Positions 1-5,689 of a DNA stretch of 22,157 bases are shown piece by piece. Position 1 is the first letter of the stretch. Each line of letters opens with the position of its first letter. The notes below the pieces were generated by a model, which worked only from the letters and a program-made list of their open reading frames with translations, ran no database searches and was not told the origin of the DNA. Location: contig CAZHJG010000015.1 in assembly GCA_964533425.1 (NCBI GenBank), positions 1 to 22,157 on the forward strand, written 5' to 3'. Position numbers and translations under genes: made by a program. This stretch comes from CAZHJG01 sp964533425 (GTDB lineage Bacteria; Patescibacteriota; Saccharimonadia; Saccharimonadales; UBA4665).

Positions 1-345
1 GAGCGCATAGCTATCGGTCTGCAGAAGGCATTGACGGCCATCCAACCATTCGAGTCTAAAACTGTCGGTGAAACGGTGATGGGGCCACGTAAACGACGGG
101 CCCATTTACTGGAATCAGCAGCTTTCCCCGAGATTGAACAACAGGTCAGAAACTACTTGCACAAAAAGCGCGCCTGGCTCGTCGACGAGACAACCAAAAA
201 ACCACGCACCTTTCGACCGCATGTGACGTTTCAGGGTGATGAACATCTGGCTTCCGATGATCGTGTGCGTTGCAGCAATGTATATCTCGTTGAGCAGAGG
301 GGCGATTATAAAGAAATAATGGGCATGGTGGAGCTTAAGCCATGA
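1..345 (+). CDS. 2'-5' RNA ligase family protein, 3' part only
   Basis: The reading frame is open from the first base, so the gene begins outside the window; about 114 C-terminal codons remain. The recognisable element is the tail motif RPHVTF, the H-x-T signature of the 2H phosphoesterase / LigT (2'-5' RNA ligase) superfamily, followed by a C-terminal strand pattern (SNVYLVEQ...MGMVELKP) usual for that fold. Members act on 2',3'-cyclic phosphate or 2'-5' linked RNA ends in the cytoplasm; which reaction applies here cannot be told. Only one of the two H-x-T motifs is visible because the N-terminus is missing. Its stop codon TGA overlaps the ATG of the next gene (ATGA), so the two are probably translationally coupled. 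An internal TTG at 31 is not a likely start, because the frame continues upstream of it. Confidence 0.75.
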   Translation, partial: ERIAIGLQKALTAIQPFESKTVGETVMGPRKRRAHLLESAAFPEIEQQVRNYLHKKRAWLVDETTKKPRTFRPHVTFQGDEHLASDDRVRCSNVYLVEQRGDYKEIMGMVELKP

Positions 346-1061
346 AGCAGCGACTTGATCAGCAGTTGGTGCGTCTTGGGGTGGTGCTATCGCGGAGTCA
401 GGCCGAGAGTTACATCAAGCTGGGCCAGGTTACCGTCAATGGCCGCCAAGTTAATAAGCCCGGCTTTATGGTTGATGAAACCGACGAAGTAAAGTTGCAG
501 GCTGAGGAGCAGTATGTGAGTCGCGCAGCGCTCAAACTGGCTTCAGTAACCGAAGCCCTCAAGCTTAATTTCACAGACAAGGTTATGTTGGATGTTGGCA
601 GTAGCACCGGGGGCTTTACTGATTACGCGCTGCAGCATGGGGTACGCAGGGTTGTAGCGGTTGATGTGGGCTCCGAGCAGTTGCACCCTCGGTTGCGTGA
701 CGACCAGCGTGTTGAGCTACACGAGAAAACCGATATTCGTAGTTTCACGCTGCCAGAACCGATGGACATTGTGCTTATTGACGTCTCCTTCATTTCGCTG
801 CGAGAGATTCTGCCGACAATAGCTCGTTTAAGTTCACCTCAAACACAAATCGTAGCCATGGTTAAGCCACAGTTCGAAGCTGGCCAGAGCTCTCACAAGC
901 ATAAGGGTGTGATCAAAAATGAAAAAATGCGGCGAGATATTATGAAGGACTTTGAGCAATGGGTGCAGCAATACTTTGTTTTGGAGCATAAAGCTGACTC
1001 GCAAATAACAGGGGCAAAGGGCAACCAGGAGCGCTTTTACTTATTGCGTAAAGCTAGCTAG
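342..1061 (+). CDS. tlyA: TlyA family rRNA (cytidine-2'-O)-methyltransferase
   Basis: A 239-residue protein with an N-terminal S4 RNA-binding domain (about residues 1-60, with RLDQQLVRLG and GQVTVNGRQVNKPG) and an FtsJ/RrmJ-like Rossmann methyltransferase. The SAM-binding loop is DVGSSTGGF at 84-92. The expected K-D-K-E catalytic tetrad can be placed at K65 (SRAALKL), D147 (VLIDVSF), K175 (MVKPQF) and E230 (GNQERF). Characterised TlyA proteins 2'-O-methylate cytidines of 16S and/or 23S rRNA and are linked to capreomycin sensitivity and, in some species, hemolysis; which sites are used here is unknown. Length fits the family at its short end. The ATG overlaps the upstream stop by 4 bp and has GGTGGAG at about 8 nt spacing. 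Confidence 0.93.
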   Translation: MKQRLDQQLVRLGVVLSRSQAESYIKLGQVTVNGRQVNKPGFMVDETDEVKLQAEEQYVSRAALKLASVTEALKLNFTDKVMLDVGSSTGGFTDYALQHGVRRVVAVDVGSEQLHPRLRDDQRVELHEKTDIRSFTLPEPMDIVLIDVSFISLREILPTIARLSSPQTQIVAMVKPQFEAGQSSHKHKGVIKNEKMRRDIMKDFEQWVQQYFVLEHKADSQITGAKGNQERFYLLRKAS

Positions 1062-1114
1062 ACCCTATCTTTCAGAACGAATCATTAAATCTATCAATGC
1101 CCCCCGTTTTCGGC

Positions 1115-1127
1115 TAAACTTAAGCAT
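1115..1127 (+). promoter_or_regulatory. putative -10 of a leaderless promoter
   Basis: TAAACT at 1115-1120 ends 7 nt before the ATG at 1128 and no Shine-Dalgarno sequence lies between. If this is the -10, transcription would start at or next to the start codon. No convincing -35 is visible. The match to TATAAT is only 4 of 6, so this is weak alone; it gains weight from the same layout at 2457, 4882 and 4895. Confidence 0.3.
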
Positions 1128-1784
1128 ATGTACTTTGCCTCGCGGGTGCAGGCCGGCCGCATGCTGGCCGCTCAACTCGCAATAAAATACCAAAATGAAA
1201 AATGCGCGGTAGTGGCTCTCAGTGATGGTGGAGTTATGGTTGGTGCACAAATTGCGCAAAAGCTTCACTGCGTGTTGACGCTGCTTATGAATGCCGAAAT
1301 TTCGCTACCTCGCGAGCCAAATGCCATCGCCAGCATCACTTCGGACGGTTCGATGGCGTATAACTCCATATATTCGCAGGGCGAGCTCGATGAATTGGTT
1401 GGCGAATACCACACCTATGTCGAGGAAGAAAAATTAAACCGAATACGGGAGCTGAACTTTTTGGTTGGTGGGTCAGAAACCATCAATAAAAGCCTCCTTA
1501 GTAATCATGCAGTAATTCTGGTTGCCGACGGACTGCGAACCGGTTCGCCTCTGGAGCTGGCGAAGGAATTCCTCAAACCGCTTCAAATAAAGAAGCTGAT
1601 CGTGGCCACGCCTTTCGCCAGTGTTGCCGCTGTCGACAAAATGCACGTCCTGGCCGATGACCTGTGCTGCCTTAACGTGCTTGGAGATTACATCGATACC
1701 GACCACTACTACGATCAGCAAGATGTGCCGGACCACGAAACAGTGGTGAAGGTCATTGAACAGGTCATCGAGCAGTGGAAATAG
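1128..1784 (+). CDS. phosphoribosyltransferase-like protein (COG1926-like)
   Basis: 218 residues resembling the predicted phosphoribosyltransferases often annotated as COG1926. The N-terminus has the usual FASRVQAGRMLAAQLA pattern (family form: F-x-D/S-R-x-x-A-G-x-x-L-A). The PRPP-loop equivalent is VILVADGLRTGSPLELA at 129-145, followed by a strand (KKLIVATPFASVAAV) and a C-terminal DHYYDQ...PDHE segment also usual for the family. In canonical type I enzymes the loop reads V-D-D-G-x-A-T-G; here the first Asp is Ala (A133) and the residue before TG is Arg (R137), so PRPP-dependent activity is doubtful. Substrate unknown. The gene is 66 bp after tlyA and converges tail-to-tail with the Crp-family gene, 6 bp away. 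The ATG is the only plausible start and lacks a clear ribosome-binding site. Confidence 0.7.
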   Translation: MYFASRVQAGRMLAAQLAIKYQNEKCAVVALSDGGVMVGAQIAQKLHCVLTLLMNAEISLPREPNAIASITSDGSMAYNSIYSQGELDELVGEYHTYVEEEKLNRIRELNFLVGGSETINKSLLSNHAVILVADGLRTGSPLELAKEFLKPLQIKKLIVATPFASVAAVDKMHVLADDLCCLNVLGDYIDTDHYYDQQDVPDHETVVKVIEQVIEQWK

Positions 1785-1790
1785 CGTTGT

Positions 1791-2450
1791 TTACTCTCTG
1801 CCCAATGCGGCCCGCAGCGCCTTCACATCCTTAAGCGTGATAAGCGTTTGCGAATTGGAGAGCAGGCCTTTGCGTTCTAGGGCGGCCAGCTCGCGGCTGG
1901 TGGTTTCGCGGGTGGCATTTACCGAACTGGCGATGTCCTGATGCCGCAGCGGTGCTTCGATAAGCAGACCATCTGGTGTTGGCTTACCAAAACGACGACC
2001 CATGGTCAGCAAGAAGGAGATAATGCGTTCACGCACCGTGCGGTATTCCAAGTTCAAAATGCGCTCGCTGTGAAGCCGATACATCTCGAGTGTCATATCA
2101 AGTAAAGGCGCCAGAGCGTCGGGTTTTGATTCAATAAAGTCCAAGAAGTCCGGCCGACTAATCTGCCAGGTCACGGTTGGCGCCAGCGCCTGGTAAATAA
2201 CGTGTCGTTCCTGGCCAGTGATGGCCCAGATGAGCGGGAACAACTCATCGGCCTTTCGGATGATCAACAGGTTCTCTTCGTTGTACTTGGTTATGTCGTA
2301 GGCTTTGACTAAGCCTTCGTAGATATAAAAAACGCCCGGTGGGGAATCACCGGGGCGAATAATGAAGTCGCCTTTTCGATACGTCTGTTTCAGACCACGC
2401 GATCTGAAGAGGTCTACCAACTCGGCTGTTTGCTTGAGCGTGGCCAACAT
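1791..2450 (-). CDS. Crp/Fnr family transcriptional regulator
   Basis: 219 residues: an N-terminal cyclic-nucleotide-binding-like beta-roll (about 10-110), a long dimerisation helix (about 112-145) and a C-terminal winged helix (about 165-215). The recognition helix carries R181-E182-T-T-S-R186, which aligns exactly with R180-E181-x-x-x-R185 of E. coli CRP, the residues that read TGTGA half-sites. The phosphate-binding cassette is only partly kept: DELF and GQERHV give E69 and R82, but the usual Gly and the Ser/Thr after the Arg are missing, so cAMP binding is uncertain. There are no cysteines at all, so it is not an Fe-S FNR-type oxygen sensor. It is divergent from the PH-domain gene; two CRP-like palindromes lie in the shared upstream region. 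The start was chosen as the ATG 6 nt after a -10-like box. Confidence 0.9.
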   Translation of the reverse strand: MLATLKQTAELVDLFRSRGLKQTYRKGDFIIRPGDSPPGVFYIYEGLVKAYDITKYNEENLLIIRKADELFPLIWAITGQERHVIYQALAPTVTWQISRPDFLDFIESKPDALAPLLDMTLEMYRLHSERILNLEYRTVRERIISFLLTMGRRFGKPTPDGLLIEAPLRHQDIASSVNATRETTSRELAALERKGLLSNSQTLITLKDVKALRAALGRE

Positions 2451-2456
2451 ATGTAA

Positions 2457-2465
2457 ATTATGATA
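2457..2465 (-). promoter_or_regulatory. putative -10 of the Crp-family gene (leaderless)
   Basis: On the minus strand CATAAT (2457-2462) overlaps TATCAT (2460-2465). The first ends 6 nt and the second 9 nt before the ATG at 2450. There is no purine-rich ribosome-binding site in the intervening bases, so translation would start at or very near the RNA 5' end. No -35 box is evident. Confidence 0.4.
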
Positions 2466-2515
2466 GGGGGCGGAGAGAATGTCAAGCTGGCGATCAGCAG
2501 GGTATTCTGTTGACA

Positions 2516-2579
2516 GTATACGATATACAGTTGGACTCCAGGCGGCTAACCGTATACCGTATACCCTTTACCGTATACC
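2516..2579. repeat. heptamer repeat array with long hairpin (ACCGTAT type)
   Basis: A period-7 array runs ACCGTAT, ACCGTAT, ACCCTTT, ACCGTAT, ACC at 2549-2579. Its first copies form an inverted repeat with 2516-2532: arms of 17 bases (2516-2532 and 2548-2564) match at 15 of 17 positions around a 15-base loop. The left arm, read on the minus strand, is also built from heptamers (ACTGTAT, ATCGTAT). The element sits between divergent genes, upstream of two CRP-like sites. It shares the ACC-G-T heptamer core with the array at 16005-16034. Short open frames across it look spurious. Confidence 0.75.
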
Positions 2580-2601
2580 TCTCTCTGTGCGGGCGGGCAT
2601 T

Positions 2602-2617
2602 TGTGATGAAAATCGCA
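2602..2617. promoter_or_regulatory. CRP-like binding site 1
   Basis: TGTGA-N6-TCGCA, one mismatch from the E. coli CRP consensus half-sites TGTGA-N6-TCACA. Its centre is 23 bp (about two helical turns) upstream of site 2 and about 64.5 bp before the predicted start of transcription of the PH-domain gene. Probable target of the adjacent Crp-family protein, whose recognition helix keeps the CRP base-contacting residues. Confidence 0.5.
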
Positions 2618-2624
2618 TGCGTAA

Positions 2625-2640
2625 CGTGAGCATTTTCACC
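2625..2640. promoter_or_regulatory. CRP-like binding site 2, class II position
   Basis: CGTGA-N6-TCACC: the inner GTGA/TCAC palindrome is perfect and only the outermost base of each half differs from the CRP consensus. With the -10 TATCAT at 2662-2667 and a start of transcription near 2674, the site centre falls at about -41.5, the position of class II CRP activator sites that replace the -35 element. No good -35 is present, which fits an activator-dependent promoter. Confidence 0.5.
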
Positions 2641-2661
2641 ATTTACTCAGCACCTGCAGCG

Positions 2662-2667
2662 TATCAT
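2662..2667 (+). promoter_or_regulatory. -10 box for the PH-domain gene
   Basis: TATCAT, one mismatch from TATAAT, predicts transcription from about 2674 and a leader of roughly 29 nt that contains the strong ribosome-binding site GGGAGGTG (2691-2698) before the ATG at 2703. Confidence 0.45.
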
Positions 2668-2702
2668 AGGCATACAAGTACAAAGAGAAAGGGAGGTGCT
2701 TG

Positions 2703-3788
2703 ATGGTTAGCCCTCAGTCAGTCGAAAAACAGCTCAAGAAACTAAAATTCAATCCACACGGATGGGGAAAAGCAGAAGTTAAGGAGTTACCACACGTTCT
2801 CGTGGCCGATGAAGAGATTTACGAACTTGCCAACGGCTTTTACGAGGGTGGTTTTGCGCTTTTGGTGGCCACCAATATCAGAGTGCTGCTCATCGATAAG
2901 AAGCCGCTTAATTACTTAACGGTGGAGGATCTGCGTTTCGATATGATTAACGAAATCGACTACAGCCACCGCCTGATGGGTGCCTACATTACTATCACTA
3001 CTGGCTCCAAAGCGCTTAAATTCACCAGCACCAACCAGCCACGACTGCGTAAGCTGATTACGCATGTGCAACACTGTATGGCCGAAGTTAAGATGAAGCA
3101 GACGCAGCATCAGGAGGGCCAGGTGACACACCTCGAGAAGATTAACGAACAGCTGCAAAGCTATCTACTGGCGCAACAGCAATACCAGGAACAACTGCAC
3201 CAGCAGTTGCAAGTCGGCGGTACTGGTGATCAGCCGCAAGCCGTTGCCGTGACCCCGCCTGAACCGATTAAGCCCAGCCCAGAGCTAGCGGATTACCTGT
3301 ACGCTCAGAGGCTACTGGCCCAGTATCGGGATCAGCAAGCTGCTGCCCAGGACGCGCAGTCACCTGAAGCACCGGCGCCAGCTGCTGAAACGACCACTTT
3401 ACCTCCGCAACCGGCAATCACAGAGACCGAGCAGCCACAGCCCCTCGCGCCTCAAGGTGATCCACACAACCCGCAACTGGCTGATCTGTACGCCGAAGGC
3501 ATGAAAGAGATCTTTGGCCGCCGCCAAGGCACCGAAAACCAGCAAAAAACCCCAACCGAGGCTCCCCAAGGTAGCCAGCCCCCTTTAGCGCCTAACACTT
3601 CGCGAAGTGCTGCTTCGAGTGGGTTGCGCTTGCCATTCGACGTTAACCCACTGAAGATAGCCGCCTCCAAGCTGCCCCTGGCACTCCGCAATCGGCGTTT
3701 CGGCCGACCTTCTTTCCACGCGCACAACGCGCACAGCAAACACAGCCAGGCACCCTTACCGCCGCTGCAAACTGATACACGCCACTAG
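2703..3788 (+). CDS. PH-domain protein with Gln/Pro-rich tail
   Basis: 361 residues from the ATG at 2703, preferred over the TTG just before it because GGGAGGTG lies 4 nt upstream of the ATG. The N-terminal ~120 residues resemble bacterial PH (YokE-like) domains: alternating strands such as FALLVATNIRVLLIDKK and AYITITTGSKALKFTST, then a C-terminal helix (LRKLITHVQHCM). A Gln-rich, possibly coiled-coil stretch follows (about 118-165), then a low-complexity Pro/Ala/Gln linker (about 170-300) and a basic, His-rich C-terminus. There is no signal peptide or membrane helix, so it is probably cytoplasmic or peripherally membrane-bound. Function unknown. Two CRP-like sites and a -10 box precede it. 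It converges with ychF with only 4 bp between the stops, leaving no room for a separate terminator. Confidence 0.75.
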   Translation: MVSPQSVEKQLKKLKFNPHGWGKAEVKELPHVLVADEEIYELANGFYEGGFALLVATNIRVLLIDKKPLNYLTVEDLRFDMINEIDYSHRLMGAYITITTGSKALKFTSTNQPRLRKLITHVQHCMAEVKMKQTQHQEGQVTHLEKINEQLQSYLLAQQQYQEQLHQQLQVGGTGDQPQAVAVTPPEPIKPSPELADYLYAQRLLAQYRDQQAAAQDAQSPEAPAPAAETTTLPPQPAITETEQPQPLAPQGDPHNPQLADLYAEGMKEIFGRRQGTENQQKTPTEAPQGSQPPLAPNTSRSAASSGLRLPFDVNPLKIAASKLPLALRNRRFGRPSFHAHNAHSKHSQAPLPPLQTDTRH

Positions 3789-3792
3789 GAGG

Positions 3793-4875
3793 CTATTTGC
3801 TGACGTTAAACCTGAACTCGACGACATCGTCAGGTTGCATGACGTAGGTTTTACCTTCGGTACGCACCTTGCCGGCAGCCCGTGCCGCTGGCAGGGAGCC
3901 GGCCTTGACCAAATCGGCGTAATTAACGATCTCGGCGGCAATAAAACCTCGTTCAAAGTCACCATGAATAATACCTGCAGCTTGTGGCGCAGTAACGCCC
4001 CGAGAAACAGTCCAGGCCCGAACTTCTTTTTCGCCGGCGGTTAAGAAACTCTGCAGTCCTAGCGCATCATAGGCAGTATGAATCACCTGCAGCAGACCTG
4101 ATTCTGCTTGTCCGTAACTTTCCAGCAGCTCAACAGCTTCACTTACATCTAGGTCCTTCAGCTCGCTTTCCAACTTGGCGCAGACGAATAATGATTGCGC
4201 CGGCGCCACTAATTCACGCAACGTTTTCTGCTTGGCTTGATCTGCCAGGCCGCCCTCATCCAAGTTGAACACGTACATGATCGGCTTAGTAGTAAGGAGC
4301 TGCAAGTCAGCGATGGCTTCGGTATCGATTTCCGGATGATTCCAAAGCGGTTCGCCGTCATTCAGTAATTTGTTCATTTGCTGATACACGTCAAGTTGCG
4401 GCTTCAGCTTGGGGTTGGCGCGGGCTTCCTTTTCAAACTTGGGCAGGCGACGGCCCACGGTCTGCAGGTCAGCCAGCACTAATTCAGTATTGATAACCTC
4501 AATATCTTTTTGAGGATCATGAGCCTCATCGACGTGCGTAACATTTGGATCATCAAACACTCGGACAATCTGCGCGATGGCATTGGTAGTTCGTATATGG
4601 CTTAAAAACTGGTTCCCGAGCCCTTCACCCTCACTGGCCCCAGCCACCAACCCAGCAATATCCACAAATGTCACCGTCGCCGGCACAATCTTATCCGTAT
4701 GATACAACTCTGCCAGCTTCCGCAGCCGCTCGTCCGGCACCGGCACCACGCCGGTATTCGGTTCAATCGTCGCAAAAGGGTAGTTAGCCGCCAGAATATT
4801 GCTGCCGGTTAGGGCGTTAAACAGCGTTGACTTACCAACATTTGGCAGGCCAACGATCCCAATGGATAAAGACAT
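3793..4875 (-). CDS. ychF: YchF/OLA1 family P-loop ATPase
   Basis: 360 residues, the normal length for YchF. The P-loop is GLPNVGKST at 9-17, with ANYPFATIEPN just after and the switch segment FVDIAGLVAGASEGEGLGN. The usual G4 motif NKxD is altered (NLDE), which is the family feature explaining its preference for ATP over GTP. A C-terminal TGS domain is present, ending with HGDFERGFIAAE and the VVEFRFNV tail. YchF is a conserved ribosome-associated ATPase tied to stress responses and translation. It is divergent from the DUF1697 gene across 34 bp in which both promoters overlap. Confidence 0.97.
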   Translation of the reverse strand: MSLSIGIVGLPNVGKSTLFNALTGSNILAANYPFATIEPNTGVVPVPDERLRKLAELYHTDKIVPATVTFVDIAGLVAGASEGEGLGNQFLSHIRTTNAIAQIVRVFDDPNVTHVDEAHDPQKDIEVINTELVLADLQTVGRRLPKFEKEARANPKLKPQLDVYQQMNKLLNDGEPLWNHPEIDTEAIADLQLLTTKPIMYVFNLDEGGLADQAKQKTLRELVAPAQSLFVCAKLESELKDLDVSEAVELLESYGQAESGLLQVIHTAYDALGLQSFLTAGEKEVRAWTVSRGVTAPQAAGIIHGDFERGFIAAEIVNYADLVKAGSLPAARAAGKVRTEGKTYVMQPDDVVEFRFNVSK

Positions 4876-4909
4876 GCACCTAGTTTAACAGAGGTGTTAC
4901 AATCATCAT
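4876..4909. promoter_or_regulatory. overlapping divergent extended -10 promoters, both apparently leaderless
   Basis: The 34-bp gap between ychF and the DUF1697 gene holds one extended -10 in each direction. On the plus strand TGTTACAAT (4895-4903) ends 6 nt before the ATG at 4910. On the minus strand TGTTAAACT (4882-4890) ends 6 nt before the ATG at 4875. Both have the TGn extension and neither has a clear -35. Transcription starting 6-7 nt after each box would begin at the start codons themselves. An AGGTG next to the ychF ATG could act as a ribosome-binding site only if transcription started further upstream. Confidence 0.55.
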
Positions 4910-5431
4910 ATGACTAAATATGTAGCGTTTCTCAGAGGTATCAACGTTGGTGGACGGATTGTGAAGATGGTAAATTTGAAGATTTGTTTTGAGAAACAGG
5001 GCTTCAAGGACGTGAAGACACTGCTGCAGTCGGGGAATGTTGTGTTTGAAGCCGATCAGAGCGCACCGGAATTGAAGGATAAGATTGAAGCCGTGCTGAC
5101 AGATACATTTCACTATCCAGCCAAAGTGCAGGTGATGAGTATGGAGACATTGCATGAAATCGCGAAAAGCTATCCGTTTGGCGAGGCTCCAGCCGACAAA
5201 CATAATTACGTGATTTTTATGGAGAATGGGCTAGAAGCAGATTTAGTTAAAGAAGCCTATACTTTAGCGCCGGGTGAGCAAGTTGCAGCCGGCAAGGGCG
5301 TCATATATTGGCGCGTCGATAAGGGTATGACACTCAAAAGCGACTTTGCTAAAGTGCTAACCAAAGTCAAATACAAGCAGTTCAATACCAATCGCAATCT
5401 GAACACGCTCAATAAACTTTTGCAAATGTGA
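4910..5431 (+). CDS. DUF1697 family protein
   Basis: 173 residues with the DUF1697 hallmark N-terminus KYVAFLRGINVGG, followed by LLQSGNVVFEA and the central HNYVIFM strand; length fits the family. These small cytoplasmic proteins have no established biochemical role. The C-terminus keeps the typical T(N)xRNxxTLxKL pattern (NTNRNLNTLNKLLQM). Its ATG lies 6 nt after an extended -10 box with no ribosome-binding site. The gene ends 258 bp before the convergent end of the MMPL transporter gene. Confidence 0.9.
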   Translation: MTKYVAFLRGINVGGRIVKMVNLKICFEKQGFKDVKTLLQSGNVVFEADQSAPELKDKIEAVLTDTFHYPAKVQVMSMETLHEIAKSYPFGEAPADKHNYVIFMENGLEADLVKEAYTLAPGEQVAAGKGVIYWRVDKGMTLKSDFAKVLTKVKYKQFNTNRNLNTLNKLLQM

Positions 5432-5458
5432 ATGATCTGACACTTGGACTGTCACCTT

Positions 5459-5609
5459 GTGTCATCCCAGGTCCAATGGAAGCTCCAACTTCCGTGTCAT
5501 TCCAAACCATGCCCTCGACTCCGATCGGGGATTGGTTTGGAATCCAATTAATAGGCTGTCCGTCTCGAGCGGATTCTTTATAGGATTGGATCCCAGCCAG
5601 CGCTGGGAT
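5459..5609. repeat. REP-like inverted repeats between convergent genes
   Basis: Three copies of a GTCATYCC core occur: GTGTCATCCC at 5459-5468, GTGTCATTCC at 5494-5503 and, on the minus strand, GGGGTCATCCC just after 5609. Two form good hairpins. ATTCCAAACCA (5499-5509) pairs perfectly with TGGTTTGGAAT (5533-5543). ATCCCAGC (5590-5597) pairs perfectly with GCTGGGAT (5602-5609) across a 4-base loop. The pattern resembles dispersed REP-type extragenic palindromes of other bacteria. No T-run follows, so they are not typical intrinsic terminators, though they could protect the 3' ends of both convergent transcripts. Confidence 0.6.
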
Positions 5610-5689
5610 GACCCCGGAGTTTAACCAAGTACTGAATTAAGTTCAGCACAGACTTCGGCTGGAATACAAAGCTGTGTACGTTCTGCTGT

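Noticed and set aside
2479..2703. Open frame of about 74 codons upstream of the PH-domain gene
   Set aside because: It runs through the heptamer array and the CRP-like sites, has repeat-derived composition (YRIPYTLYRIP) and no ribosome-binding site.
5590..5609. ATCCCAGC/GCTGGGAT hairpin as a rho-independent terminator
   Set aside because: No T-run follows on either strand; a REP-like element explains the repeated GTCATYCC cores better.
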